64,000 nt of DNA. It comes from Nymphalis io (Eukaryota; Arthropoda; Insecta; Lepidoptera; Nymphalidae). The position numbers were made by a program, and so were the translations under genes. Location: assembly GCF_905147045.1 (NCBI RefSeq), contig NC_065895.1:11785001-11849000 (forward strand), written 5' to 3'. This document shows positions 1 through 13,293 of this stretch, piece after piece. Positions within the stretch are counted from its first letter, which is position 1. Every line of letters starts with the position of its first letter. The notes under the pieces are model-generated. The model was not told where the DNA came from. It searched no databases and was given only the letters and a program-made list of their open reading frames with translations.

Positions 1-644
1 GGTCAACTTCCAACTATTAAAAGATAACTCCTATTAATCTGACATGTATGTCGAGTTTTTCAAGAAAATTCAACGCGCAAACCGGAACGTTATTACTTAT
101 TTTTATACGATTAAGATATTATGTAATTTAATGTTTATTCTTTTAGACAAAAAACCTTTAAGACAAAACGTTAACGTTCATTAATAGCTCAACCCTTTGT
201 GACTTCCGATTCTACACCAAATATGGTGATGTTGATGGATTTCTTTTGTTCTTCAAATAAAATAATTATAATCGACCTAACGATTAGTTCGACCTAAAAA
301 GATCGATCGATCGATTATAGACCTAAAAAGATTAATATTATAATATTTTTATCGTAAATCTTATTATAAAAATATCTGAAGGGAAACCTTCATATTGTTG
401 AACGGTAGTAATTTCGTAATGGTTGATAAAAAATAGTATGAATTATTTTAAGTTAAACTGTTTTAAAATAAGTATATTACGAGTAATTATTTGAGTTCTG
501 ATCTAAACTAATTTTACTTCAATTAATATATCTTAGTTTTAATACAATATAAATGCAAACTATTTTTGTTTTCCTATTTTGTCTTTATTTATATATTTAA
601 GCTGTTGGATTACCAATAATTAAATAATTAATTTTAATAATGAT

Positions 645-905
645 GATGTAAGGCCGCAGACCCGGTGGTCCTGGGTTCAATTCCCAGGTCGGGCCAATAA
701 AAAGTTATTGGGTTTTTCTGTCAGAAATTTCTCAGTAGCAGCCCGGAGTCTGGAAGTTGGAAGTGTGTACACTCCCGTGCCTCGGAAAGCACGTAAAGCC
801 GTTGGTCCTGCGCCTGAACTTTTTCCGGTCGTGTCGGATTGCCGTCCCATTGGATTATGAGAGTTAGAGAATAGAGAGTGCACCTGTGTTTGCGCATTGT
901 GCGCA
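645..905 (+). mobile_element. tRNA-headed SINE, family D
   Basis: The head carries a pol III B-box-like stretch (gggttcaattccc, around 673-685). A body follows that recurs in rearranged form at 36770-37050 and 38385-38615. Shared blocks include cagcccgga, gtgcctcggaaa and cacgtaaagccgttgg. This is a lepidopteran-type tRNA-derived SINE. The minus-strand open frames across it are not genes. Confidence 0.7.
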
Positions 906-3900
906 CAACAATTGAGTTTTGATTTTATTTTTTCATTTTATTTACGAAGTCGCCTTGACACAGTCTGCTGTAATCTGTATAGCAGGAAAGAGAATATAAT
1001 TCACAAGTTAAAAGGGAAACCTGTTTTCATTGGACCGTGTTATTTTCTCGTGTATATAAACGCTGACCTTAGTAAGGTCGGGTGACATAATGCGCGTGCG
1101 TCGCAGATGGTTTCGCGTTTTTATCCTTGTATAGTTTTAATTGTTTGTACGTCCATATGTCAGAATCATTCTAATTGTTTTAATTATTGTAATAATTAAA
1201 TTACTTTATGGTAGTTTAGGTCAATATATTTTTTGAATACCGCATTTATTATCTATTTTATTAATAGTAATAAAATATAGTCTAACATGAAGATATAAAG
1301 CATTAGAGCTTTGTCTTTTCCTTGTGTACTTACACTGGATCGCTCGCCCTTTGAAGGGCCAAATCCATACTAAGCATTCCTGTTTGACCCTATGTATTTA
1401 TTTAATATATAAATATAACTTAGTAGTAATGATTAAAATGGCTATTAAATTAACTATTAAAACATTTATCTTCAACTATTCTTGCTCTAATATTGATATA
1501 TTTTATGTTATATTATATTTGAAAATTATTATTATTATTTTCTAAAATTTTCAAAACAATTGTCAATGTTTTATTTTCTTCAAGTTTTCAAATAGATTTG
1601 AATTATACTTAGGATATACTTAACTTACAATAATATATGTTAAACATATGTTCGCCGTATGCGTGAAGGCAGCTACATTAATATTCCGGTTAATGTTGCA
1701 AATTAATTAAGTATTCCTAGAACATAGCGAGTCGTGTGGTCTAGTCCTTTGGGATTATCTTGGAGCTGTATCAATAGGTAACAGGCCCTGTGTCTTCACA
1801 CTGCATATATTGTGTGGCACCCATTGTTTGCATCATGTTTGGACTTACAATATTGAAACGGAAGTGGTGCTAGGTTTGATTATGTATATATAAATCATTT
1901 TACGATAGTTTCGCTTTTTATTATTATTTAAGATGCGTTATATCGTGTTAAAAACAAAAGCAACAATTCTGCAGAAAGGAAAGTAGTATTCATCTTTATG
2001 TTTAAGATTTACATAGAATATGATAATATGATACTGAATAATTATAGTTAGGTATTTAGTTTTTAGGTTAACCAAAAGCTTGTATACGTAACACATTACA
2101 TTGACTATTATTTTATTCGTAAATAAAACCAAAATAGGAATACAGAAATGGGATTAAACGTATATTATAGTAAAACTAAAATATATTACTTAAATTAGTT
2201 CAGATCAAAACCCAAATTATTTTGCATTTAATATAATTCAAATAATTTTTATCAACCAATACGAAATAAATTCCGTTACAAAATATGTAGGAAAGCATAT
2301 TATATTTTTATGATAAGGTTTACATTAAAAAAAATGATAGTTTTTGGTATAGTGTCTATATTAATATTAAAATTGCGAAATTGAGTGTCTATTTGTTATC
2401 TCATCATGATTTAACCCAAGAATTGATATTGGAGTTTAACATTAAAGTAGCCTGTATGTATAAGGACATAGGCATATTACGGAGAGGTCGAAAAAAATGA
2501 CGTGTACAGAATCGCGTGAACAGTTTCATCAAGTTGATGAATGAAAACGTCATACCCGAGGTCAATGTTTGGTTTTGAAATATTAATGTTTCTTGTATCA
2601 CTTAATATTAATACTATTTCAATATATGTATAGTGTTCACTATTTATAGTTATTATAAAATTTTTGGATCTATGAAATCTAAACATTCCATGAGCACTTA
2701 ATGCTTCCAGTATGTTAATACAGTTTTTACTCATAAGCTTCAACTAAACTTCGAAGTCCATAAACAATAAGAGAATACACAATAATACAATTATACATTA
2801 TCATAAAAGGCCCGCTGACTCATTCCTTTACGGAAGGTCGACTGAGACGAAAGCCTACCAAATAGGGTGAGCCGATATGTTGCCCGGTAACTCAATATAT
2901 ATAATATAAATCTATACCTACGTAAATGATACATAACATAAATTTTATTTTATTGAATTAGACTAAATATTGAAATGTGTTTGTTGGCCTTTTAACTTTA
3001 TAATAAGTAAGTTCCTAGTAGCATTATAATACAACCGCCATCGCGTAGTGGGACTGCAATATCAAATCAATCGGAGCTGAGAAAGTTAGTAAATAGACCC
3101 TTTTATCGAGTAGGAAATGAACTGATGATCTTTAAACGCCTGAACAGATCGTTCAGAAATCAATTTCGATCACATCAGGTTCAAACAGAAACCGCATCAA
3201 ATCATTGCTTGCCACAGACAGACATACTGATACACACGTTAAACTTATAACACCCCTCTTATCACGTCGGGGGTTCAAAATGAGAGTGGAATCTTAATGT
3301 ACCTCTATTATTATTGTTTGAGGTCTCAGTACATTTGACGTTTTTATGTTTTTACTTCTTACATCACAATTCTATTTGGTAATCTTGTTTTATTCATTTA
3401 GCATAACATTTAATTATACGTTTGTCCCTTAGATTATTTCTTAAAATAATAACAAAGTTAAATATGTTCCAAAGTATATTGGTGCCAAATGAAATATAAA
3501 AAAAGGAATGTTTCTTATTCCATGAATTTTAAATTGACCAATAAATTCCATTAAATCCACATTCACTTCAGCTTCCTACCAATGGAATATAAAACGGTTC
3601 TTATATTCTGCAATAAAAAATTTAAAAATACACCGTAACAGTACTAAAGTTTTGGTCCAGTTTTTTTTTTAAACTGGCAACATAAAGACTGGAGAGTGTT
3701 AAGATATTGGGCGAATATATAATATGTACACGAGAAATGATTACCACGTCTAATTAAATTATAATAAATGAATTATAATGGCCTGAGTATCCAAGTATAT
3801 TTTCATCGTAAGAAACACGCCATGGAGTCAACTTTTTAAGGGTAAGTAGAAGAATTCCGCAGAACATTCGGCATTTTCATTAAATAGTTATAGGCTGAAT

Positions 3901-4464
3901 ACAAATGATCGATACATCACTAAGAATAACGATTAAAAAAAATCGGGCTATCCTCATTCATCAATGGTTTAATAAGCTATGTGGCCGTTTACCATAAAAT
4001 GTATTTGGAATAACGACTATTAGTATGCTTCTTAGATAGCGAGTAGCGTTAATAGAATTGTAACGTGGATTTATATAATACTAGTTTCCGCTTGTGGCTA
4101 CGCCCGCGCAAGTCCCCCCCCCCTTAGGGTGTTAGGCACCCTGTGTCCTGTACCGCTGACAACGTGTACACAAAATTTCATAATGATTGATTGAGTATTT
4201 AAAACGTGAAAGCATTATAATATTAGTAAGGATAACTAATGTTCCATGCCGTTAAGTCGAACATGATGATAAATAGTCTATAACCTTTTTCAATAAATAG
4301 GCTATCTATCGCTAATTGGTATTAACTGACTATTAGCTTTCAAACGAACTGGTAGTGGTAGTAGAGTAACTCAGGGTAACAGCGCTTTAAAACAAACAAA
4401 CAACTCTTCATAATTCAATATTAGTTTATATGATGTTCTTATATATATTATATATTTCTTATAT

Positions 4465-4545
4465 CCTTCTCCTCAAAAAAGAAGAGAGGAGGCCTTTAGC
4501 ACAACAGTGGGACATTCACAGGCTGTTACGGTTACGGTTATATAT
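4465..4545 (+). mobile_element. SINE family A, 3' fragment
   Basis: This matches the 3' end of the full family A copy at 19598-19890 (the block reading gaggaggcct...agcagtgggacatt...aggctgtta), with small changes. The head is missing. Confidence 0.65.
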
Positions 4546-5239
4546 GATGTTCCATATATTTTGCCTTTATAATATGAATACTGTTAAATTCAAAACCGAT
4601 TGTCATTTCGCGTCTCTTCGACAAATAATCATTTATTTTAGGTTCTTCGTATGATTCTAGCGCTAATATAAGTTTAGTAGGTTTTATCTCGAATAAAACT
4701 GAAACCTTTATAACTATGCCGCCAATCAACACGAAGCAAACCCAATATCTCAACCAAAGTGCCCATAAAGCTGGATACATTAAAATTGTTTCGGTTTCGT
4801 TTCATATAATTTAGTGTATCGTTAATCGTCTTGATAGCCGTTCGTTTTTTACAAAGAAATGTGATTATTTATCAACAAAAACTTAACAAATTATAAAATT
4901 ATCACTATACTACGTGTTTTTGTTATTTTTGTTTTTATAGGTTATTCATATTATAGCATTTCTTTTTTGTTACGTTCTTTATGTTATTCTCAATAGCACA
5001 TGTTTGTATTGGTTCGGTATAGGTCAAGAGAATCATTGTAACTAAAGCTCACCATAGTTTGTGTTTATTTATTAAAATTATTGATATAAGGACCACTTAA
5101 GGTTTTATATTTGCTCATCGAAAGAAAAATATACTTCATTGTGTTCAAGTTAATTGATTAATTAAAAAAACAACATATACTTTGAGGTGTAGTTATATAA
5201 TTAATATATATTTCAAATAATGTATATGGTCAGGAATAA

Positions 5240-5312
5240 GCTCCAAACCTTCTCCTCAAAAGGGAGAGGAGGCCTTAGCCCAGCAGTGGGACATTAACAG
5301 GCTGTTACTGTA
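5240..5312 (+). mobile_element. SINE family A, 3' fragment
   Basis: This is a nearly unmutated copy of the last 70 or so bases of family A, running from gctccaaaccttctcctc to aggctgttactgta. The 5' tRNA-like head is absent, so it is a truncated insertion. Confidence 0.75.
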
Positions 5313-5973
5313 TATGGTGAGATCAAAAACTGCACTATAGATTAGCATCTCAAATGACAATGACAAAAAATTGAAAATTAAAAACAAAAAGTTTATCTAA
5401 AATTTCCTTTTAAATTGTGATATATGTCAATGTTTTCTGTGTCAATTTTATATACTGATACGTTTTAATTAAATGTATATTGCTAAGTATTTAGGCGCCC
5501 AGTTTTTACCGAATACGTTGCATCTGGAGCGATGCACGTGTTTCATTAAAAGTCTTTGACCAAGTGAGGATTAAGTTGAGTTAGCAGAAAAAAACTAACT
5601 ATTTTAATTAGAGATTAGACTAGAATTTAATTAGGAACCACAATTTTTTTTTTGTTTGCTTAAATCGTCTTACGAAAGTAAATGATTTTTATGCTGTTTT
5701 AATCTATATATGTGATTATAACGTATTAAAATATGTACAATAACGTTTATCAACCCATTTGAAACAGACCTACGAAGAACAGTCTCCTGTAATTCAAGTT
5801 AGACTAGTGAAGATTCTGCCCGGTGACGCTGTCGCGGTGAATTTGAAAAAAAAAGTAGATATTGGTGCGATTCTTCCCATGACACCTAAAATAAAATTAT
5901 ATTAAAAAAATGTATTAGTTTTATAAATGTTTATTTATTTCAATCAATCAATCAATCAACAGCCAATCGTTAT

Positions 5974-6137
5974 TCACAGCTGAACATAGGCCTCTCCCAA
6001 GGTGCGCCAAAGCTCCCTGTCCACCGCCTTCCGCATCCAGTTGGTGCCCGCCACCTTCTTAAGGTCGTCGGTCCACCTGGCTGGAGGGCGCCCTACGCTG
6101 CGCTTGCCGATTCGCGGTCTCCACTCTAGGACTCGTC
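5974..6137 (-). mobile_element. LINE ORF2 C-terminal fragment
   Basis: The minus strand encodes about 54 residues and a stop, containing KRSVGRPPARWTDDLKKVAG and, further on, NWMRKAVDRELWRTLGEA. This is the familiar C-terminal tail of insect non-LTR retrotransposon polyproteins, downstream of the reverse transcriptase. The rest of the element is missing, and a short (caat)n run adjoins the 3' end. It is a dead fragment. Confidence 0.8.
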
Positions 6138-6821
6138 TACTCCAACATTACATATATACATTTTTGTTTATTTATTTATTTAACAAACAAAAATGTATAT
6201 ATTGAAATTCTATTATATTATGTTTAAAAAGTAAATCTTGATTATCAAAACGATAATGTATTTACATTATGAAGATGATCGAATTTCAGACATGGTGAAA
6301 AAATCACATAAGATAAAAACCTGCGGAGGGGGGGACATTATCGTGCACAGTTATGTGCGCATATAAAGTGACTCACTCCATTGTAACAGTCACTGGTGTT
6401 ATTAATTTAAAAAAAAAAATCGACACTGAGCTTAAACCCGTTGGACTAAGAGAGCGAAGGAATAGAGATTAAACCTGTAGTGCCGTTTTGTAAGAACCTC
6501 TCCGTTATTTACCCGTGATATGTTGACAATCATTTTATGACAATAGACTATTCTGATGCGTGTTACATACAGCACCTCAGGGAGGATCGCTGACGCAGCA
6601 CATAGCCGTGAAGTCGCCGCCGCGACCTAGTTAAGAGATGCAGTACTTTAACAATTTACACATTTGTCACGTACAGCGCCTAAAAACACCTAGCCGCGAT
6701 GTCGCCGCCGCGAGTCAGCTCTGCACGTACCACCTAAATTAATCTCTCTCAGCATTTTTGGCACTATATATTAGGATGGAATAATTATATGTATCATTCA
6801 ATATATGATCCAGTAACGATT

Positions 6822-6987
6822 AGTATTGTTTCTTAGGATTAAGTTATATATATAAGGTAGGATTCAATATCTGCATCCAGCATCGAGCAGTATTGTTTCT
6901 TAGGATTAAGTTATATATATAAGGTAGGATTCAATATCTGCATCCAGCATCGAGCAGTATTGTGTCTTAGGATTAAGTTATATGCAA
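6822..6987. repeat. 67 bp tandem repeat, about 2.4 copies
   Basis: A unit beginning agtattgtttcttaggatt recurs at 6822, 6889 and 6956, a period of 67 bases. The second copy is almost identical to the first. The third diverges after about 30 bases. Confidence 0.9.
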
Positions 6988-8154
6988 TATTTAGTAATTA
7001 ATTAAAGTGTTAATAGAAACTTTGGTTTTTTCTCAAACCCTCCGGCTATCGTAAACGAAATTTACGTGTATTCTTGGAATGTTATATTATTATGGTAAAT
7101 ATCGCATATAACTTCTGACATTTTACGACGTTTTCTCTGATGAGTTTCCAGTTTGTTCTTCTTGTTCGCTATAATATATGTCTCTGGCGCAAACGGCTAA
7201 TGTCATACTATGAATGGATATCACATACTATAATACAAACATACTGCTGAAAAAATATTGGTATCAGTAAATAAATACAAATAGTTTGAATTGTATTAAT
7301 TATTTTGTTATTAAATATTTTTGTTTCTTATAAAAAGGTCAATAACACTGACTCATTCAGCACTATAATTTCTGTGTATTGGATCCTTGCCAATAAGTTT
7401 TTCATTAACAGTACTTGTGCTACAAGTGGAATTAGAATATTTTTGTTTCGATTTGTTCTTTTATATTTTGTATCAATTAATTACAAGTTGATTTCTTATT
7501 CAAATTTATTTATTAAATATAGAAGCATGACAATTAAAGAATTCGATCCCGGCCCTTTTTCTAATCCTGGGATTTCAAAATTGGTTACACACCACCCCGG
7601 GATAGTCCCGGGCTTATAGACAGTTAACAAAAATCATAGTATTATTATATAAATCAGCTCTTTTAATTTTCAATGACGAAATAACTGAATGTTCATTTTT
7701 CTTTTCATCACTCTTCAGAAGTTAAGCTTCACAACAATAAAATTTAAAGTATTTTAAAATAAACATAAATTTTAGCAAAAATAATTAACTCGGACAATAA
7801 AACATTCAAAGTCAAAAGTAAATTATTTTATCTCAACTAAGAGTATTCTTAAAAGATTAAATCAACAATGTGTTACAAAATTAAAACGTTAAACTAGATA
7901 AATTTAAACGAATTTCCTTTCATTTTTGTCAATCCCGAAAATCCCGCATGGAATAGTAAAAAGAATGTTAGCGGGATTTCTTCGTTGATTCAGAATTCCG
8001 ATCTCATAATCTTAACATATGTATAAGAAGATATATCGGTAGTCAAACTATTAAACGCTATGCTGTAATAGTTAATGATTGATTGGTAGATGTTAACTGC
8101 TGGAAAAAGGCCTCTTAAGTAGAAGGATGTTTTTGTGTCTATGCATTTTATAAT

Positions 8155-8335
8155 AATATCCTGGAACATTATTCACACACGGCCATCTGATCCCAAACTA
8201 AACAGAGCTTGTACTATGGAAACCAGACAACTGATATACTACATATATTTTTTTTCTTTTGTAAATACATACTTATAGATAATTACACCCAGACTCAGGA
8301 CAAACAGTTCATGCACACAAATGTCTGTCCTGGGT
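8155..8335 (-). mobile_element. SINE family C, truncated
   Basis: This is a close match to the 3' part of the copy at 31273-31522: the cacacggccatctgat block, then gagcttgtactatgg, and further on tctgtcctggg. The tRNA-like head present in the other copy is missing here. Confidence 0.7.
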
Positions 8336-8984
8336 GGTGTTAATTATCATTGTCACAATATACGTAATTAATTTTATTCATGATCATATTAAGACACATC
8401 GCTATAATGCTATAGACTATTTGAGATTTTTGTTACCGACTATTTGCTGTAAACTTTGCGAAACAGTTATGTTGTTTTTTCCGAAGAAAAACAATGGTAT
8501 TATGTTACAATTACTTTATATGGTTAAAGTTCTGTGAGAGTCTCTTCCGTGATTGGTTTTTATTTTGCAGAAAATAGCGTCTGAGAATTATACATACATA
8601 TAATAGCAACGGAAATGACATAAAATGGAACAATGACAGCTTTCATTCTGATTATGAAAGAAATTCTTTTCCTGTTATTTTAGAAGCTATATAAAAATAA
8701 TAATAAGATCAACGAATTAAATTGCCTCAGAACTTTTTCATTTCCTAAAACTGAAATCGTTTTTTAGGATTTATGCAATTAGTAAATCGGCTTTCTGTAG
8801 TAATGATAGATGCGTATACAGTTTCCAATGGATTCTAAATTTTTGTGAATATCCCACAAATAAGAAAAGTTAAATTAATTTAAAATGAGCCTAATGACTG
8901 AATGAGATAAAGCTTTCAATACGGTAAGCGTGCCACCTAGTTTACGTTGTTGGTACTATGTAATTCACTTAACTGTAGAACTTT

Positions 8985-9135
8985 AAAACAGTCACTGGGT
9001 CACATTGACCCTGGCCCTTTGGGCCAGAATGAAATGAGACGACGGTCAAGACCGTCGAGGAGGAGCAGCCCGGGTAGGGGGGGCAACCCCGAGGCCCGTA
9101 CCCAGACTGGCCTAGGTCAGCCAGGAGGACCATAT
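8985..9135 (+). repeat. Dispersed repeat E, copy 1
   Basis: It shares an arrangement with 42708-42868: cactgggtca, ccctggccctttg, cagcccggg, ggcaaccccgag, cccgtaccca and cagtcaggaag-like blocks, in the same order and orientation. It is GC-rich against the surroundings. It is probably a transposon remnant, and the class is not resolved. Confidence 0.6.
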
Positions 9136-9355
9136 ATATATGTAGAACTTTGTTCAAGCTTGTCTGAATAGTTACCACCCACTCATTACATATTCTATTG
9201 CCAAACAACAATACTTATTATTGTGTTCCAATTATTAAGTTCCCTAAGGTGGTGGTAAGGTGGCGCATTGATTGATGATGTTTTAGCGGTGGTTACCAAC
9301 TTACCACTTACCATCAGGTGGCCCATTGGCCCGTCCGCTTACTTATTTTATAAAA
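9130..9355 (+). mobile_element. Family B repeat, decayed
   Basis: Recognisable family B blocks include an opening close to gtagggctttgtgcaagctcg, then accacccactcat, and near the end accatcaggtggccca. The copy is heavily mutated. Confidence 0.55.
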
Positions 9356-9960
9356 AAAATATGTCAAGAACCACTACGCAAGTGTCAATATTTTTTCATG
9401 TGTAAGATATTAATTATATAATATTTTATATTTACTTTACTTTACTTTTATAAATACGAGATCAATATCCGATTCCTACGTCAAAAGTTTTAGATTTGAT
9501 CCTCAATGTTAATGAGTTTGTTTATGGTTTTTAGTTTTATCGACTGACATAGGAACAGCTGAGATGTTTGAGCTGTGAAGTAGATAATGCAAACGAAGAC
9601 TTTCAATTACTTTCTTAAATAGCTTGTCTATTGCAAACTCGCTGCAAACTTGAATGAATAAATAAATTAGCTGTCCGATACTGAATGAACTGGTTTCGTA
9701 TTTTTCAATAACTTTCTATAACTCGAATAATTCTAGAAGATCTTACTTGGCGGAATAAAAATATTACTGTAATTGTGTTAAATAAATAAAGGTAATTTAA
9801 TCATAGTGCGAACAATTAGGTAGGTGTATCTGCTTTTTACCTTAACATGACTAAACCGTCGAACTGATGCTTGACTAATGACAGAAGCAAATAAATGACG
9901 AGATTACCAGAAAAATACGAAATTTACGGAAAAAAATAAGCGATAGAGTCACGTAGAGCG

Positions 9961-9962
<2 letters not shown>

Positions 9963-10003
<41 letters not shown>
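9963..10003. repeat. (TA)n microsatellite
   Basis: About 20 uninterrupted TA units. The minus-strand frame of isoleucine and tyrosine across it is not a protein. Confidence 0.95.
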
Positions 10004-10007
<4 letters not shown>

Positions 10008-10959
10008 AATAAAATCAAAAACCTACGTCTGTTTGGTACGTTAATGAGAAATCTGTAAAATTTGGCCGACCAGAAATTTATCAGTATTTTAACCAGTAAT
10101 TGACCAGTAATTTTTATTTGTGTGTATGTAACGCGTGTGTCTTTGACAGTTGTGAACTGGTTTTGATTTATTTTGTTAATCAAATATTATTCTAATTATA
10201 TTATTGTCTTAATATTTACAATGCCCAAACAGAAATACATGGCATAAAAATATGATTGTTTTTTTTTTAACAGATCTTCTTTGCTTTACGTTTGTATCCA
10301 TTTTTAAAATATTTTCTCAACCACTGAGGGAACTCTAATTAAACCCAGGAAGAAAGCATTTAACTTCAGAATTTAACCGCAACCTTTCTTATTACCCTTG
10401 AAATCAATTCGTTCTTGTATTAAAATCATATTTATAAGGTAATCATAATAACCGAACCATTTTCCGACTTGAATGTCTCGAACCTTGACCTTATATCAGA
10501 TAATTACGATAATACACTCAATGCGGTTTAATCATTCTGATATGTCAAAGCTGGAATTGGTAATGTCTCGAGTCTCGATCTTTTTCGGATTAAAGGTTGA
10601 ACTTTAATCGTCCTTAATAAAGCTAATGGATCCTTTTCTATCGGCCTCGGGTTTGTTAGCATTGGTTACTAAAACGTTGGGTATAATACTGACATCGGAC
10701 GAAATCGCTTCCTTATATTACAAATACATATATTTAGTTTTATAATAAGTAATACGTTATCTCATTACACGTCCTTTTCGCCCATATCTATGCTAATAAA
10801 ATACAACTGTAGAATTTTGTTTGTTATCATTGAACGCGCTAATCTCTAAAATTATTTGTATCTGAGAAAAAAAACATCGTATTTGAGAAAAAAAATGCAT
10901 TTGATAACCCTATTTTTGAGGAGGGTTATAAGCTATTTAACATCACATTACCACCAAAC

Positions 10960-11190
10960 AGTAATACTTAATATTTTTGTGTTTCGGTTTGAAGGGTGAG
11001 TGACCCCATGTATCTACAATTCTACAGCCATTAGGGACATAACATTTTAAGTTCCCAAGTTTGTTGGCGCATTGGCGGTGTAAGGGATAATGAATATTTC
11101 TTATAGTACCGATACCTATGGGCGGTTGTCAGCATTTACCATCAACTGGTCCAATTGCACGACGGCCTACATATTTTATATTAAAAAAAA
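10960..11190 (+). mobile_element. Family B repeat, decayed
   Basis: It contains gtttcggtttgaagggtgagtga, a later ggcgcattggcggtgtaag and a mutated 3' end, in family B order. Confidence 0.55.
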
Positions 11191-12572
11191 CCAGTGCGAC
11201 TTCTATTTCAGTACCTTTTTTTTTTTTTTTTGTATTTATCATACTTTTACGACTGCAGATTATTTAAAGATAACCCATATTATGGTTTTTTTTTGTACCT
11301 TAATTTTTTTGTCTTTGTTTCATTCATGTCTTCATTTTGGTGAATAAAGTTATTTATTATTATTATATTATTTCAAATAATTTATGTTATTTTAATAAGG
11401 ATCTCGTATATATATACAATTTCATTTTTATTTCACGGTTTTGTGTCATTTTTAAAAGGTATGTTTTTAGTCGTAATAGTTGCAAAGTTTTTATGATTCT
11501 ATCAATAATTTACGTTCTCCATCCAAGTCGATCAATAATTTTTTATTCATTTTATAAAGTTTCATTCTAAAATAACATTGTATTAAAAGCGATAAACAAA
11601 CAAGAAAATTCTTACTAAAATCCAGTCGTTCAGCACCAAGCCCGAACTGGCCAGGAAACGCCGACTGATGACTTTTCTTCTTAAAATACAGATTTATTTC
11701 CTCCACTGAGACCGGTGAGCGGCCTCATTAAAACCCGCTCTCACGCCAAATACTCTCATCCATCGCCCTTTATTTCTGTCACTGTTCTTATAATATATTT
11801 TTGTAGCTTTGTAAAAAGTCCATTTTATCATATTTTCAACACGATCGTACTGGCACTGTCCTAGTCTGACAAACTGTTTGTTTTTACTCACTGTACACAA
11901 TTTTGTTTATCGATATTGTGGGAAGTACTTTAATATAATTGTTTTTAACTTCTATCCATGAACACCCTGTTTTCTGATACTTAAATCAAATTAAATATGA
12001 AAATTACGAATGGATGAATATCAATAGTTCACAGAGCATATATTGTAGATTTTTTTAACTGCCCGTATTTCGGACGGGAAAAACTAAGTTGCTATCCTTT
12101 TTTTACAATCCGACCGGCAATTTTTTTACTTACGACATTTTTAACAACCTACATATAAAAAATATGCAATATATATATAAACATACCACTCATTTGTATC
12201 CGTTCTGAAAATTAAAATAATATGAAAGCTCCAATCAGATTAGTAGCTTTTGCAGAACTCTAGTAAAATTGTATATAATCGTTGGATACGAAAGAGACAT
12301 TTTCACAAAATCAAAAAAACCATACCACGTCAATAAAGAAAGCTAGTATTATGAAGTAGTACAAAATTATAAATATTATAATACTTAAAAAATACATTAA
12401 TTGCGATTTTAACTGTGGAACGAATATTTCAAGAAACACAAGCATCTTTTCAAACCTTTTTATACTAATATAAAGCATCTAAGCCGCAGCTTAGACAGCC
12501 TAGCCATAAAAGCCTCTATCAGTTGTTATTTTATAGTTATTTTTTTTAATTGTAGTTAGGAAGTTATGAAAA

Positions 12573-12682
12573 AGCGCCATCTATTGGTTCATGATGTAAA
12601 CATTTTGGTTCATACGTGAGCTTGATTCCTTTAAAAGAAGTATTGCTCCTTGAAGTTCAACATAATAACGCACGATGGCGCT
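12573..12682. mobile_element. Short inverted-repeat element (MITE-like)
   Basis: A 110 bp segment bounded by perfect 9 bp inverted ends, AGCGCCATC and GATGGCGCT. A left-end relative (agcgccatct) lies near 32349. No coding capacity. Confidence 0.5.
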
Positions 12683-13195
12683 TATAGTAAATACATATTT
12701 TTTTGTTAAATTTTACTAGAAAAAGTTCCTTATGAAATATTTCCTTAAAAATAAATTAAAGAAAGTAAATGTATTGATGTTTTTATATTTCGTGTGTTAA
12801 GTCTCATAAGTGTCGATGTTATCGATCTTTATCACTGACCTAGCGCATTTTATCCCCGTGTGACGTCACGAGTTCATTAAACCCTGGTCACCGCAACCCT
12901 CGAAAAGACTAGCATTAACAATTCACCACAGAGTGCGTTAATGCAGATTGCAGGCACTAAGCACTGGTTTATATAAAAAAACCGATACATATATTTGTAA
13001 TTCTTAGTAATTTAATTATTATTTCAATAAGTTTATTAACTCCACGAGTTCTCCAAAGGTTTGCAGAATTCCAATAGTGCGGTAAAAACTAAACTCACAT
13101 TCAGAATTTCCAATCGATTCCTGTAATCCCGACATTGAAATACAAAACATATGGCGGGAGAACGCATTCCAGTGCGAATATTCTGGACTATTCAT

Positions 13196-13200
13196 TCAGT
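13196..13200 (+). promoter_or_regulatory. Candidate initiator for paxillin exon 1A
   Basis: A TCAGT arthropod initiator lies about 90 bp upstream of the exon 1A start codon. No TATA box is seen at the expected spacing. A perfect CRE palindrome, TGACGTCA, lies upstream at 12861-12868. Inferred, not proven. Confidence 0.35.
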
Positions 13201-13286
13201 GCTGCTTTAATCCTTGAACAGAAAATAGTGTTCGAATTTTAAAGTTTGGTGATCGTGTGCTATTTGTTTTATTTATTTTTTTCAAA

Positions 13287-13293
13287 ATGGCCG
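13287..13293 (+). CDS. Pax: Paxillin alternative first coding exon 1A
   Basis: Seven coding bases, ATG GCC G, sit in a good start context (tcaaaATGG) and are followed by a strong gtgagt donor in phase 1. Joined to 26462 they give M-A-D-A-L-L-A-D-L, so translation starts almost directly at LD1. The first leucine of the LD consensus is replaced by alanine. The exon is too short for any ORF search. It is supported by the donor, the phase match and the upstream initiator. Confidence 0.6.

Larger units (their letters stand above)
1..13195. other. Upstream non-genic stretch
   Basis: No exon with convincing protein similarity was found on either strand. The stretch is AT-rich and holds the repeats listed separately: SINE copies and fragments, a LINE end, a 67 bp tandem repeat, a TA run and a small inverted-repeat element. 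Further short repeat remnants lie near 4080-4200, 6440-6740 and 10560-10715. The short open frames here are low-complexity, AT-driven translations and are not called as genes. Confidence 0.6.

Noticed and set aside
677..906. Two overlapping minus-strand frames of 61-68 codons
   Set aside because: They cover a family D SINE and have no protein character.
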